This document shows positions 1 through 9,160 of a stretch of 20,355 nt of DNA, in pieces. The DNA is taken from NCBI RefSeq assembly GCF_000003605.2, contig NW_003125414.1, positions 1,269 to 21,623 on the forward strand. Direction: 5' to 3'. The position numbers were made by a program, and so were the translations under genes. The notes below the pieces were generated by a model. It was not told where the DNA came from. It made no database searches and saw only the letters and a list, made by a program, of their open reading frames with translations. How positions within the stretch are numbered: position 1 is the stretch's first letter; each line of letters begins with the position of its first letter. Source of the DNA: Saccoglossus kowalevskii (lineage: Eukaryota > Hemichordata > Enteropneusta > Harrimaniidae).

Positions 1-295
1 CCCCTCGACAACAGTATTCACACAATGCTCGCAGTATGTAGACATGGTAGAACGTTTGGTTGTTGGTAGCACATTACGAAATCATCATCAATATCATTCA
101 GGCATGCACTACTTGAGACATTGAACTCATGGGTATATCAATAACATAGGTAACTGTATATATAAGTTGATATGCTCTGATCAGTAATAATGTCATGTAT
201 AAAGGCCCACACTAGTTTAATTTTGTCAATAATCGTTGAATGAGGTTGAAATAAAGTAAAATATTTGTACTGGCGAAAGTTGTATGCAGAAGACT
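1..295. other. AT-rich non-coding stretch, nothing recognised
   Basis: No open frame with family-like features, no RNA gene and no repeat was recognised here. The short open frames on either strand have no recognisable motifs and look like chance frames in AT-rich DNA. Confidence 0.5.
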
Positions 296-299
296 TTAA

Positions 300-451
300 A
301 GCAGGGGAGTAGTGCGCATGCGTCAGGTAGCCATAGCGTGTCATTGTTTACAAACAAGCGTCTACCCATGAGCCTTTGCGTTTTTAGCGTGTGTTGTTAT
401 CGTCGCTTGGGACTCAATTCCCGCGCGTTTGCAGGTGAAGACCCTGTCGCT
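300..451 (-). mobile_element. MITE family 1, copy A (TTAA target duplication)
   Basis: This 152-bp element is flanked by TTAA at 296-299 and 452-455. It starts AGCAGGGGAG and ends with the partly complementary CCCTGTCGCT, so it has terminal inverted repeats. Its interior (CAAGCGTCTACCCATGAG and neighbours) matches the reverse complement of the copies at 1743-1887 and 13579-13735, so it lies in the opposite orientation to them. No transposase frame is present, so it would have depended on an enzyme supplied elsewhere. The 79-codon plus-strand frame through it is a by-product of the element, not a gene. TTAA duplication is known for the piggyBac and Kolobok superfamilies. The ends are not the CCY type usual for piggyBac, so the superfamily is left open. 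Confidence 0.85.
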
Positions 452-455
452 TTAA

Positions 456-1738
456 TATTGTGGAAGGACCGGAGAAAGGAATGCATAATGTGGGACGACT
501 ACAAGCTTCTTTGTAAAACCTAATTGAGAACAGTTGGATGATGAGTAAGGGTCGGCAGACACCAACGATTATACACCATAAACATTTATGAATGTCCACT
601 CCACAGGCTCAAAGTACAGACCAGATGAAAGAAGCTTGTTTGTTTTTGGCCAAGGTCATTAAGTAAACAAGGTTCTCATAAATGTTCACTGTACATGGTA
701 ATGACAATGAGTGCATTTTCATCATCGAGGGTATGGTAGTGTTTTAGTAAACAGTGTGACACAGTATAATCTAAGTAGTGTTGGGATGCGTGCTGGCGAT
801 TTATACTACCACATGATCATGTACTTTATACTTGGATGTTCCCGCCAACAATCGATGGTGCCGGGAATCAAGAAATACTTCTTTTTCGCATCAAAATAAT
901 TGGTACTTAATGATATTTTCTCATTTATTTCGTTTTTGAAAACAAATATGTAATATGTTTTAGATGCATGAAAAATCAATGAATGTCGCCCTCTCTGCCT
1001 AAATTAGATGAAAGTACTCCATTCGCGATAACTGGATTTATTCGTTCTGAGTATATTTAGTATAACCGTAGTAATATTAGTCTGTTTTATTTGCCATCTC
1101 TACTGAACCAAGTGCCCTTGCCATTGTATGCTTGGTGTTTAACGGAAATACTCGTGATGAGTTAACTCCTGAAAACGTATTACACACAAATCTGACTATA
1201 AAAATGTCGGTGCTTGGGAGCATTAATTAAAATGCTTAAACTAAATCAACCATACACCAATCTATGGATTATGTTCAGGTCGTTATGACGTCATAAGCTT
1301 TACATTGTCACACGATAATGTAAACCTCTATTCGCAAGTAAATTCAATTTAAAAAAAGCCCCCAAATTTAACTTAATTTGTTTAATTATGGCGGTGGCTG
1401 TTCATATTTTTTAGCAGGACGATCTGAAAAGTAAATAAATAAAAAAATATGTTTGAAAACACAATTACAAAACAATTACTCAAATTATTTTTAAGTACTA
1501 GTACTAGAGATGATTTTATTTTTCCTGGAAACTCGTACGTGTAATGTATTCAAGCAAGTCCAACCAGTGAGGCAGAATTAGCTTTTATTTACTCACACGA
1601 TGTGTTAGAGGACATCTCCAGTGACAAGTAAGGGGCGTCTCACAAATACATCACATAAGTACGTGTATACATTACAGTACGATGGGTCGATATATGTATT
1701 TTTCATTTCCCATAAAGTCAATGTAATGCAAAATTAAG
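456..1738. other. AT-rich intergenic stretch, nothing recognised
   Basis: About 1.3 kb between two MITE copies. It contains AT-rich runs and a small GTACTAGTACTAG palindrome near 1496-1508. No coding frame with recognisable family features and no convincing splice-flanked exon was seen on either strand. Confidence 0.5.
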
Positions 1739-1742
1739 TTAA

Positions 1743-1887
1743 AGCGGAAGGGTCGTCACGGGAATTGAGTCCCAAACGACGATAACAACGCACACTAAAA
1801 ACGCAAAGGCTCATGGGTAGACGCTTGTTTGTAAACGATGACACGCTATGGCCATCTGATGCATGCGCTGGTGACGACTCCCCCGCT
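1743..1887 (+). mobile_element. MITE family 1, copy B (TTAA target duplication)
   Basis: This 145-bp element is bounded by TTAA at 1739-1742 and 1888-1891. It begins AGCGGAAGGGTCGTCAC and ends GTGACGACTCCCCCGCT, an imperfect terminal inverted repeat of about 17 bp. Its interior is nearly the same as the copy at 13579-13735 and, in reverse, the copy at 300-451, including GGGAATTGAGTCCCAA and the block around CTCATGGGTAGACGC. There is no coding capacity. Only 33 bp separate it from a family 2 element on its right, so the two insertions are almost back to back. Confidence 0.88.
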
Positions 1888-1920
1888 TTAAAATAATACG
1901 CATTATAAGCTCATTGTTAA

Positions 1921-2035
1921 AATACGGTGGTCGTCACGCCGCTTCCTTTTCGATATGGGACGTACACAACGCGTGTATAATACATTGTTCGTTTACATTA
2001 AATTTGCACACGCGCTGCGCGACGAACACCGCCTT
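1921..2035 (+). mobile_element. MITE family 2, copy E (TTAA target duplication)
   Basis: This 115-bp element sits between TTAA at 1917-1920 and TTAA at 2036-2039. The left end, AATACGGTGGTCGTCACGCC, pairs with a right end that reads AAGGCGGTGTTCGTCGCGC on the other strand, so the terminal repeats are imperfect but clear. The block TTCCTTTTCGATATGGGAC and the nearby ACACAACGCGTGTA reappear in reverse orientation at 2793-2898, which defines a second family. The element is non-coding. The terminal core GGTCGTCAC is shared with MITE family 1. Confidence 0.8.
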
Positions 2036-2260
2036 TTAATGATGTCAATTTAAAATTACCAATGTTAATGAAATTACTCTCATTCATACTAAATGCAGCA
2101 TTTACTGTTACTGTACTTCATTGATTGCACATCAACTATAAAAATAAACAAAGCAAAACTAGCATAGATTTTTGGATGTTTCTTACACGGTTAATATGTG
2201 ATTATATCACATACACATTGGACACACCAACACCGTCTAATTATTAAGTTAACAATGGTT

Positions 2261-2385
2261 ACTAGTGAGGCATGTATGGGTATGTCTAGAGGCACTTTGC
2301 GAGTTGCCCTCATTCGAGCATTGGCGCGGCTCGTAGGAAAACTTGCAAAGTGCCTCTAGAGATACCCGTATGCAAATGTACTAGT
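2261..2385. repeat. 125-bp foldback (inverted repeat) element
   Basis: Two arms, about 2261-2303 and 2344-2385, are inverted copies of each other. The inner part, TCTAGAGGCACTTTGC on the left and GCAAAGTGCCTCTAGA on the right, is perfect. The outer parts (GGGTAT/ATACCC and ACTAGT at both extreme ends) match with some mismatches. The loop is about 40 nt and itself contains a short CGAGC...GCTCG stem. The structure could be a small MITE or, if transcribed, a long RNA hairpin. No target duplication beyond the ACTAGT palindromes was identified. Confidence 0.75.
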
Positions 2386-2447
2386 GCATCAAAGTTCAAT
2401 TTTTTACACAAAGTTCACACTTTTCATTGCATTCGTTGTGTTATATT

Positions 2448-2449
<2 letters not shown>

Positions 2450-2525
<76 letters not shown>
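2450..2525. repeat. (AT)n microsatellite
   Basis: An uninterrupted run of alternating T and A of about 76 bp (some 38 dinucleotides), flanked on each side by a TATTCTTA-like sequence. The apparent poly-Tyr/Ile open frames through it are artefacts of the repeat. Confidence 0.98.
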
Positions 2526-2526
<1 letters not shown>

Positions 2527-2792
2527 TTACATTACTTATATACATTTTACACTCTGGTCATTTAAACTATAACAACACTCACAAAAAGAAAATTCGACAT
2601 GCCTAAAAGTTTATGTTCTAGGAGTGCTGATTCACTATAATTAACTGAATAGTTAATTTATGTTATTAATTAGTATGAATATTTCAGGTCAAATGTATAG
2701 AAGTAAGAATTTAGAATCAGATATACTCAACCTGTACATAATGTGACATACTAGAGACATAAAAGGAATGGTGCAAGGGTGATCGCATGCAC

Positions 2793-2898
2793 GAAAGGGT
2801 GGTGGTCGTCGCACAGCGCGTATATTTTTACACGCGTTGTGTACGTCGCTGTGAGTCCCATATCGAAAAGGACGCGTCGTGATGACCACCGCCCTCTA
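2793..2898 (-). mobile_element. MITE family 2, copy F
   Basis: About 105 bp related to the element at 1921-2035 in reverse orientation. The shared blocks are CATATCGAAAAGGA, CACGCGTTGTGTACGT and the GC-rich CGCACAGCGCG. The ends carry the terminal repeat GGTGGTGGTCGTCGC on the left and GATGACCACCGCC on the right. The flanking TTAA is degraded (CTAA at the right), so exact edges are uncertain by a few bases. There is no coding capacity; the minus-strand frame of 66 codons through it is not a gene. Confidence 0.75.
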
Positions 2899-3500
2899 AG
2901 TTGTAAAAATTACAATGTCTACCATGAACTCATTTGCAACATCTCAGTTATTTAAATTGCATATAATGTTACGAAATGGATATATTTTCTGGAGAACAAT
3001 CACACGTTCAAGATAAAATATAAAATAATCTGAACAGCGGTTTGCAAAAGAAGACATAAGTTGATTTATCGAGTGACATTCACAAACAATAAAGCAATTA
3101 ATTCAAGGATAATAACAAACGTTCATGTATCACGTTTGAATGTAATGTATTAAATTAATCCAGAGACAAAATAATGTGTTGAATATTGTTTTATCTGATC
3201 TGAGTACGGCTAGCGACTGTTTTGAGGCCGAAGTCGTACCTTACCAAGCTTTGTTGTTTTTTCTTTGCATCCCCATCGCAAGATGTGTGTTACGTAAATC
3301 ATTTTGTCCAGAATGACAGTGGACACATGATCAGTAAATATTTCATCTGATTTGTGTATATATCATACTGATCAGCAAGTCGCATTCCGTAAGAAAAACA
3401 GTCCGCTTACTAGGAAATGCGACTAAAGAAACATTTTTTCCCAGTGAATGGAAATTGTTTAGAACAAAGAAACCAGTAAGCACATGCACATGGTACATGC
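2899..3500. other. 3' flank of the sulfotransferase gene, nothing recognised
   Basis: AT-rich sequence downstream of the minus-strand GAL3ST-like gene. The 3' untranslated region should lie in the right part, but no canonical AATAAA on the minus strand close to the stop codon could be fixed with confidence. No other gene was recognised. Confidence 0.4.
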
Positions 3501-3577
3501 TGACAAAGAAAGAGTACTCCCCTAGTAAACGCTGTGACAATGAAAGAGCACTCCCTCAGTAAATTCTGACAAAGGAT
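3501..3577. repeat. Degenerate ~34-bp direct repeat in the likely 3' UTR
   Basis: GAAAGAGTACTCCCCTAGTAAA near 3507 is followed about 34 bp later by GAAAGAGCACTCCCTCAGTAAA, with TGACAA marking the unit boundaries three times. It lies 80-160 bp past the stop codon of the minus-strand sulfotransferase, so it probably falls in its 3' untranslated region. No function is proposed. Confidence 0.6.
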
Positions 3578-3657
3578 GCTTGACAGAAACTGTTCTCTAT
3601 CAGAGATAAACACCATTCTTTGAACAATGGGCACGAGGCAAAGAGTGGAATAACTTC

Positions 3658-5670
3658 TCAAATATGCCAGTAGAATGGCTTTCTTGTTGGTGTCTCTGTG
3701 CCTATACCATAGCGGGTTCGCTTTAACTGATCCACATAATGAAGAATGTACAAACGTGATTTAGTGCAGTACGAAACGTCCAGGGTAAATTTAAGATTCC
3801 AGTTTGATCTATCCACCTCAAATAACAGCGATTCATTTCGAGAAGCTTGTTTACAAAAAAGTAGGTATTCTAGATTTATTTCTCGGAAATAAGCAACTTC
3901 CTCGTGCAACCCGGGTGACTCACTCATTCGTCGTTGGATTATTGCCGCAAAGTGTTCGTACAGAGTATAATCAGCCTGACTAAAATGGCGGTATAATTGT
4001 TCGGCATTCGATTGAACTGGCGTGAGTTTTTTTCTCTGATTAATTTTTAAATAGAGTATATCTTCGAGTTTCCAACACAACAATCGTTTTAAGAGAATAA
4101 GGGATTCGTCGAAGTATTCTAAAAGCATCACAAGGTCGAAATCTTTCTCTATCATATTCACAAATCGTACGATGGCGTTAACGTCATCGTACTGATGGAG
4201 TGGCAATCCTAAATCAAACGACATGAAGTTTCTCATGTATTGCTTATGAATCGGGGCATTCTGCCATTTGTAAAAGCGTCCCGGATTATTAAGAAACTTT
4301 TCTAAATGATGCGTTGTGTTTCCAATTGCCTCTTCAACAACATGTGCCCAATTGAAAAAACTGAATGACGATTTGAATTGACTCCATGGATCGCGTAGAA
4401 TGGTAATGTACTTCGCACCGTTTGCCATGATGTTATCAAAAGCGTGTCTGTTATATATGCAGTGTAGACACATAAGATTAAATTTGTCATTGTCTGGATT
4501 GTGTATGTAGTATTCCTCCCCGAATGCAAGGGGCCATCCCAAACTCGACGATCCGATCGAGGGTAGAACAATAGACAGATTTCTGATGTCAGCAAAACGT
4601 ATTAACATCTGAGCCGTTGTTTCACTGCCCGTTTTGTGTGTTTTTAGAAACACTACGTTTGTTTGTTGTCGGCAGTCCTCAAGAAGAGACGATGCAAACA
4701 TATTCCAATTTACGTCACTGAAAGAGAGTAGTAAATCCTTGAAATAACGAACAATGAAGAAGGTGAAGAATTGTGAATTAGAGAATAGCCAAGCACCAAA
4801 TCTCCAATGGCCATCCACGTTCCCTGGATTTGTTCCTAAGTTGGCTTTTATTTGAATAGCATTTTTATGGACTTGTGCTTATTAATGGAAAAATGTGGTA
4901 ATTTGTCATTCTAAATAATATTTCATATCAATAATATATCAATCATCAGTTAACGTGTCGATAAATAATCTGATTCGTACTATTACATATATATTATATT
5001 TAATAATTGCTGCAACGCTGATTTTTATAGAATTGAATTCATCCTTTATAATAACGTGGGAATGAATGAATGAATGAATGAATGAAGAACTAACGTAGGG
5101 ATGAATGAAGAACTAACGTATGAATGAATGAATGAATGAAAACTAACATATGTATGTATGAATGAATGAATGGTATTGAAAAATTACTTACGTCATATTT
5201 GAACGGTTCTGCACTGAACGAACGGTTGGTAATTTCTGCAAGTACTTTTCAGCATATGGTGCTTGGTTACTGACATTGAATACATTTGATTTATTTTGAA
5301 AAATATTTTCGGAAGAGTTTGAATTGTACAGAATGTATTTTTCTGTGTTTACTGACGTTTTATACTCTTGACGACCAATAGAATCATTTCTATAACCTGG
5401 GTCACGTGACATGTGTGTCGAGTAATTTTTAAAAGCGTTGTCTGATAATAGATCAGATATATTTTGGTAATCAACGACAGTACTGTACACCGGTACAAGA
5501 TTCAATATATTATTCAGTAAACTATTCCGTCGTTCGTCTTTGCCTACATACGACTGGAAAATTGATTCATCTTCTTCAATTAATTCCAATTGAACAATAA
5601 GGAATATGGTGGTCATTATACCAAACACCATGATGAGAAAGAATCCTTTTCTGCCGATGAAACTAACCAT
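3658..5670 (-). CDS. GAL3ST: Galactose 3-O-sulfotransferase family protein (GAL3ST-like), two coding exons
   Basis: Predicted Golgi enzyme moving sulfate from PAPS to the 3-hydroxyl of galactose on glycolipids or glycans. Coding exon 1 is 5670-5192 and exon 2 is 4717-3658, both read on the minus strand. Donor AC|GTAAGT and acceptor CTCTCTTTCAG|T join in phase 2, giving 512 residues. Residues 1-8 are a short basic cytosolic tail, about 9-27 a single membrane anchor, and about 30-160 a stem with eight N-glycosylation sequons. The PAPS 5'-phosphosulfate loop is FLKTHKTGS at 183-191. The 3'-phosphate site is YITILRDPWSQFKSSF at 263-278, with R268 and S276 or S277 as likely ligands. Human family members are roughly 400-490 residues, so the long stem explains the extra length. 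ATG at 5670 has A at -3 and G at +4, with an in-frame TAG just upstream. An open frame running back to 4818 is intronic and starts at GTG. Family assignment is firm; paralogue and acceptor are unknown. Confidence 0.9.
4718..5191 (-). other. Intron of the GAL3ST-like gene with GAATG/ATGA microsatellite
   Basis: This 474-nt intron is inferred from a GTAAGTAAT donor and a CTCTCTTTCAG acceptor whose phases agree. It contains an imperfect (ATGA)n array at about 5059-5173. The array is broken by repeats of GAACTAACGTA, so the pattern is compound: tetramer runs separated by a recurring ACTAACGTA-type spacer. The coding frame of exon 2 stays open about 54 codons back into the intron (stop at 4881-4879), which can mislead ab initio gene calls. 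A competing acceptor ending at 4687 (TCTTCTTGAG) has the wrong phase. Confidence 0.85.
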
Positions 5671-5675
5671 ACTCA

Positions 5676-6388
5676 CTGAAACCTAAGTGCATGAAATGTG
5701 TGTGTGAATACAGGGAAATAATGCATTTACCCCCCCCCCCGAAAAATAAACAAAAAAATTGACTAAGTCGAAAATGTCAGTATAATATATTTGTGTGACA
5801 GCTTGTATTTTTGTATCGCTCTGCTATAACAGCATATGTGAAACAAATAAACAATGGTCTCATTGAGTTCATACAAACTTGGTTTGGCATATGAAAAATT
5901 GAAATGGAAAAACACTCCTGAAGACTGCACATGCCCATGCTGTAAGTTGGAAAAAACAATAAATCCATTTATTAGGGTGTTGATAGTAGATGAACCCGCA
6001 TAAAATGCGATTTTCACTGATTTGGGTTCTTGTTTCAATTAATTAAAATTAATTAAGCATGGCAATCAAGCTGATAGCCACACATAATATAAATGTCATG
6101 ATGCTAGAGGGAGAAGTAACTGAGATAATCAAACACAATGAAACAAGTTATAATTAATGTACAATGTACATCGGTGATTGACGTATCCGAGAACTAGTTC
6201 GTGTAATGTTTTTGATAATTATCATATTTGCGCAAAATTGAGCTATTATTATTATTCAAGTAAATTTGTGCACGTTTCATGAGTGGTGTCACGGATTTCC
6301 TGATTTTTGATATCCATACCTACAATGTGATATGTGATTACTTTTGGATAGTAATACAATTAGAAAAGTATAACAACAACACACTCAC
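5676..6388 (-). other. Possible 5' UTR intron of the GAL3ST-like gene
   Basis: On the minus strand a strong donor, GTACAG|GTGAGTGT (exon end at 6389), lies upstream. An acceptor-like TTTCAG|TGAGT lies five bases before the ATG (exon start at 5675). If used, they remove 713 nt and leave a short leader exon in the relatively GC-rich stretch around 6390-6425. The interval also holds an 11-base poly-C at 5730-5740 and an AT palindrome near 6038-6057. No coding potential was seen. This is inference from splice motifs only; the leader could equally be unspliced. Confidence 0.35.
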
Positions 6389-6800
6389 CTGTACGACGCG
6401 CGTCTCTCCGCGTTGTTAGTAGTGTATCGAAAACTGTATATTGTACTCACAGTTTTGCAATTAATATACCATATATCCCCCTTAAGTCTAGTTATATCGC
6501 GATCGTGGTGTCGGATACTTACATGGGCTTATTATTGTGATACATTACTCGTATCACATAGTGCTTACATAGTGAGATAAAACAGCAGCTGACAGTGTTG
6601 ATCGGTGATTACCTGTGTACGGTCGAATTCAATAAGGTTTATTACGCTTTATCAAACCATGTCTGCACTGAATCTCAAGGGCGTATTCCACGGTCAGTAT
6701 TATTTACGAAAATATTCGTTTATAATTTTATAAATTGGCTTGGCAATTTCCACCCCAATTAGATATAATGTGTACATATTTTAATAAATAAAATGAAATA
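6389..6800. promoter_or_regulatory. Possible promoter region upstream of the GAL3ST-like gene
   Basis: By position this should include the transcription start of the minus-strand sulfotransferase. It contains a GC-richer block (GACGCGCGTCTCTCCGCG, about 6394-6411) in otherwise AT-rich DNA. On the plus strand, ACCATGTCTGCACTG at 6657 opens a 24-codon frame whose 12th codon overlaps a weak GTCAGT donor. It could be a tiny first exon of a divergent gene, but no partner exon was found. No clear TATA box was assigned. Confidence 0.2.
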
Positions 6801-6804
6801 TTAA

Positions 6805-7150
6805 TTATTGGCGATCCGCTCCGCAAGGATTGCCCTTATAATCACTTTTGTCGTTTTGTATGTGTGTGTGTGTGTGATTTCCAGTGTTTTTACGTATTAT
6901 TTCTTCTGTGATTTTTTTGGCTTGGCCGATTTTGCTCAAACTTGGCAGGTAGGTCACACTTTCACCTTAGTTATTACGAAAAATCTGAAAAAAAATTGGG
7001 CCACCCTTGCCATAGCAACAGCCAAAAAACTGTTGTTTTTTTGGATAGTTTCGTGCCAAATGTATCTCCTCCTACAAATTTGGGATAAAACACCTCAGAC
7101 ATGGCTCATTCTACTCAGCTTGAGCAAAGGCATTTTCGATGTCGAAATCG
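6805..7150 (-). repeat. Diverged dispersed repeat (copy 1)
   Basis: The stretch 7020-7124 in reverse complement matches 16555-16654 (plus strand) at roughly 80 percent by eye. The shared runs are CTCAAGCTGAGTAG, TTTGTAGGA and GAGATACATTTGGC. A weaker match links 7005-7075 to 16343-16407. The other end carries a hairpin, GGCGATCC at 6810-6817 against GGATTGCC at 6827-6834, and a short (GT)n run near 6859-6877. The 124-codon plus-strand frame crossing it starts at TTG and has no recognisable family, so it is treated as a chance frame inside the repeat. Confidence 0.65.
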
Positions 7151-7351
7151 CGAAACTCACCCTTTTTACGCAAACTGGGTAGTTCGAATTAATAAACGAA
7201 GTACAGGACGACTAAGATAAAATATCCAAGAACCAACACATACCAAAAATTATATCTCAAAAGTGAATATTCGCGGTGTATTTTAGGTCTAACCGGACCA
7301 TAAGTGAAAATTTGTTAGTACTCTAATTATCCAAATATATTTTAGTATAAG

Positions 7352-7543
7352 GTAGTAACAATAGTGAATTTACAAGAAACTTGTCTCAACAATAAGCTTA
7401 ATATTTGTTTTACAAATGCCTTAGATTATTTTGAATTACTACAACAAGACAGACTTTCAGGAAATGGATCTAGACGCTAGAGAGGAGAAGTTGCTATCTT
7501 ATACGAAAACCAATTCAGGAAGTTCCTTTCGCTAGAAAAGGTA
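7352..7543 (+). pseudogene. LINE AP-endonuclease fragment (decayed)
   Basis: One plus-strand frame reads VVTIVNLQETCLNN, then a stretch with LQQDRLSGNG, then a TAG, then EVAILYENQFRKF. The LQET motif carries the metal-binding glutamate of the apurinic/apyrimidinic-type endonuclease of non-LTR retrotransposons. The DR...G...VAIL pattern matches the following core of that domain. Only about 64 codons remain, with one internal stop and no start or downstream domain, so this is a dead fragment. Homology is judged from motif pattern only. It may belong to the same LINE family as the reverse-transcriptase relics in the window, but no shared segment allows a test. Confidence 0.5.
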
Positions 7544-8438
7544 AACTCCATGGTCCATGGTCCATGGCTCATCCTGTGTCGTTCATTGGCCTTTGTGATT
7601 GTATTTTAATCATTTCTGATACATTTAGTATCCTTAATTTTGTTGTTTTTTTTGGATATTAGGATGTTATCGACACAGACGAGTTATGTTTCCTCCAATA
7701 GACTTCCATAACATAAACATGCGACGCCAAACGGTATCGCAAATAAAAGTCAACAAAAGAAGAATATTTTCTCGCATTGCACTATCGAAACTATTGCAAA
7801 AATAACAGTAAATAGTACAAGGACATAGAAATCCAACTTGCTAATATCAACCAATTAGGAATTATTCACACGGAAAAATAATCACAGAAACCCAATCAAA
7901 AATAATAGACAAATCAAATAAAACATCTTTTGAATTATTTTGGAAAAATAATATCTATGTTAACAATAAAATAACATCAAATTAAACTGAGAACATACAG
8001 AGGTTTAAAAAGATATTGAGACTGGAAAAATGACTGTTTGATATCGAGAACAGCTAACTCAGCAGACAGTTGAGTTAGGACTCGACAATCATTGTCCCGA
8101 AAACAAATTTGGTAAACACATATAACCTAAAACTCTGATTGACAAAAGAATTTGCGCGTTATGTACTGTTATGGAAATTTAATACGAGGCCCAATTCGTA
8201 ATGTCATTCAAAGAATTTACTTTTTTTTACAACGCAGCGAAAGTAATTAAAGATTTGACTGTTTTGACAAAAAACAACAATTTCTTCGCAATCATGAGCC
8301 CAGATGAAAAATTTCTCAACATCGTGTTATCAAAGTACGTAGAAATGTATAATGTAAATTCCAGACCGAACACAATAAACCCAGTCTATATAAAAATACT
8401 GCTTTACTATTTTGTGTCAATAAAAAATATTATTATAG
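7544..8438. other. AT-rich stretch; CCATGGT triplet and one unassigned ORF
   Basis: CCATGGT is repeated almost three times at 7548-7567. An ATG-started plus-strand frame of 92 codons begins at 8201, is rich in Lys, Asn, Ile and Phe, and runs into the direct repeat that follows. No family was recognised, base composition is like the surroundings, and no splice or promoter support was seen, so it is not called as a gene. Confidence 0.4.
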
Positions 8439-8621
8439 ATTCAAGATGGCTGCCCCATAAATTAAATATTGGTAAATAAATTGCATTTATTTTAATTTTA
8501 CTTGTACACCAGCTGTGTCTCTTTTTTTTAGTTTCAGTCCGTATTCAAGATGACTGCCCCAATAAAGTAACTGTCGGTAAATTAATCGCATTTATTTTAT
8601 TGTCACTTGTACGCCAGCAGT
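8439..8621 (+). repeat. Two-copy direct repeat, ~78 bp at 104-bp spacing
   Basis: ATTCAAGATGGCTGCCCC at 8439 recurs as ATTCAAGATGACTGCCCC at 8543. Both copies continue with a GGTAAAT..AT.GCATTTATTTTA block and end in CTTGTAC.CCAGC.GT. Identity is about 80 percent by eye. The CAAGATGGCTGCC core of the first copy resembles the YY1 consensus (AAGATGGCGGC), which is only a resemblance. It may be an old tandem duplication or two remnants of one dispersed repeat. Confidence 0.75.
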
Positions 8622-9160
8622 CTATGGACGAGTCGTGCAATCATCAACAGTATACTCACAGACCATTTTATCGGGCCTGTACAGAACATGTAACTGCACA
8701 ATAAATTCAAAATCCATAATCAACTGTTAAACTGATCCACTAGTTACTTAATCTATTCAAACGGGAAAATAAATGACTATGTATGTTTCCAGTCTACAGA
8801 AAGAGTGGAAATTTCAACTAGCAAAACATTTTACTGGCAGAAGTAAACACTACTACGACGTTGCTCTTGAAAGTAATTCTCAAATAAGAAAGGATACAAA
8901 ATATCAATGAACTTGACAATGGTGTGACATTTCATTCGCACGGCAAATGATACAATTCAGTTCTGTACAGGGCTATAGCCACCGGCCGTATGTACACAAA
9001 CAAAAAATCTAATAAGGGTTTCATAGCGTTAACTTGGCAAGATGTATTTGAACAGTTGCATTTTGTAAAAGTAAAATAGTAGAGGTGAAATAACCGAACC
9101 TGTTGTAGAACAGCTTCACAAGAGAAACAAATCTGACAAACTTTATAGTGTTTTGACGCA
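8622..9160. other. AT-rich stretch, left flank of the LINE relic
   Basis: No separate feature was recognised. The minus-strand open frame of the LINE relic nominally continues down to 8932, but below about 9160 its translation no longer resembles reverse transcriptase. Confidence 0.4.

Noticed and set aside
2350-2572. Two overlapping Tyr-Ile-rich frames
   Set aside because: They are translations of the (AT)n microsatellite.
4718-4818. N-terminal extension of the sulfotransferase exon 2 frame starting at 4818
   Set aside because: The start is GTG, not ATG, the segment has no family similarity, and it lies upstream of a strong acceptor that fits the phase of exon 1. It is intron sequence that happens to be open.
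5671-5676. Start of the sulfotransferase two codons upstream, at 5676
   Set aside because: That codon is GTG. The first ATG is at 5670 with good context.
6808-7182. 124-codon plus-strand frame as a membrane protein gene
   Set aside because: It starts at TTG, its hydrophobicity comes from T-rich and (GT)n sequence, and it overlaps a dispersed repeat shared with 16.3-16.7 kb.
8201-8479. 92-codon ATG-started frame as a gene
   Set aside because: It has AT-driven composition (Lys, Asn, Ile, Phe), no recognised family, and its 3' end runs into a direct repeat. It was kept only as a note.
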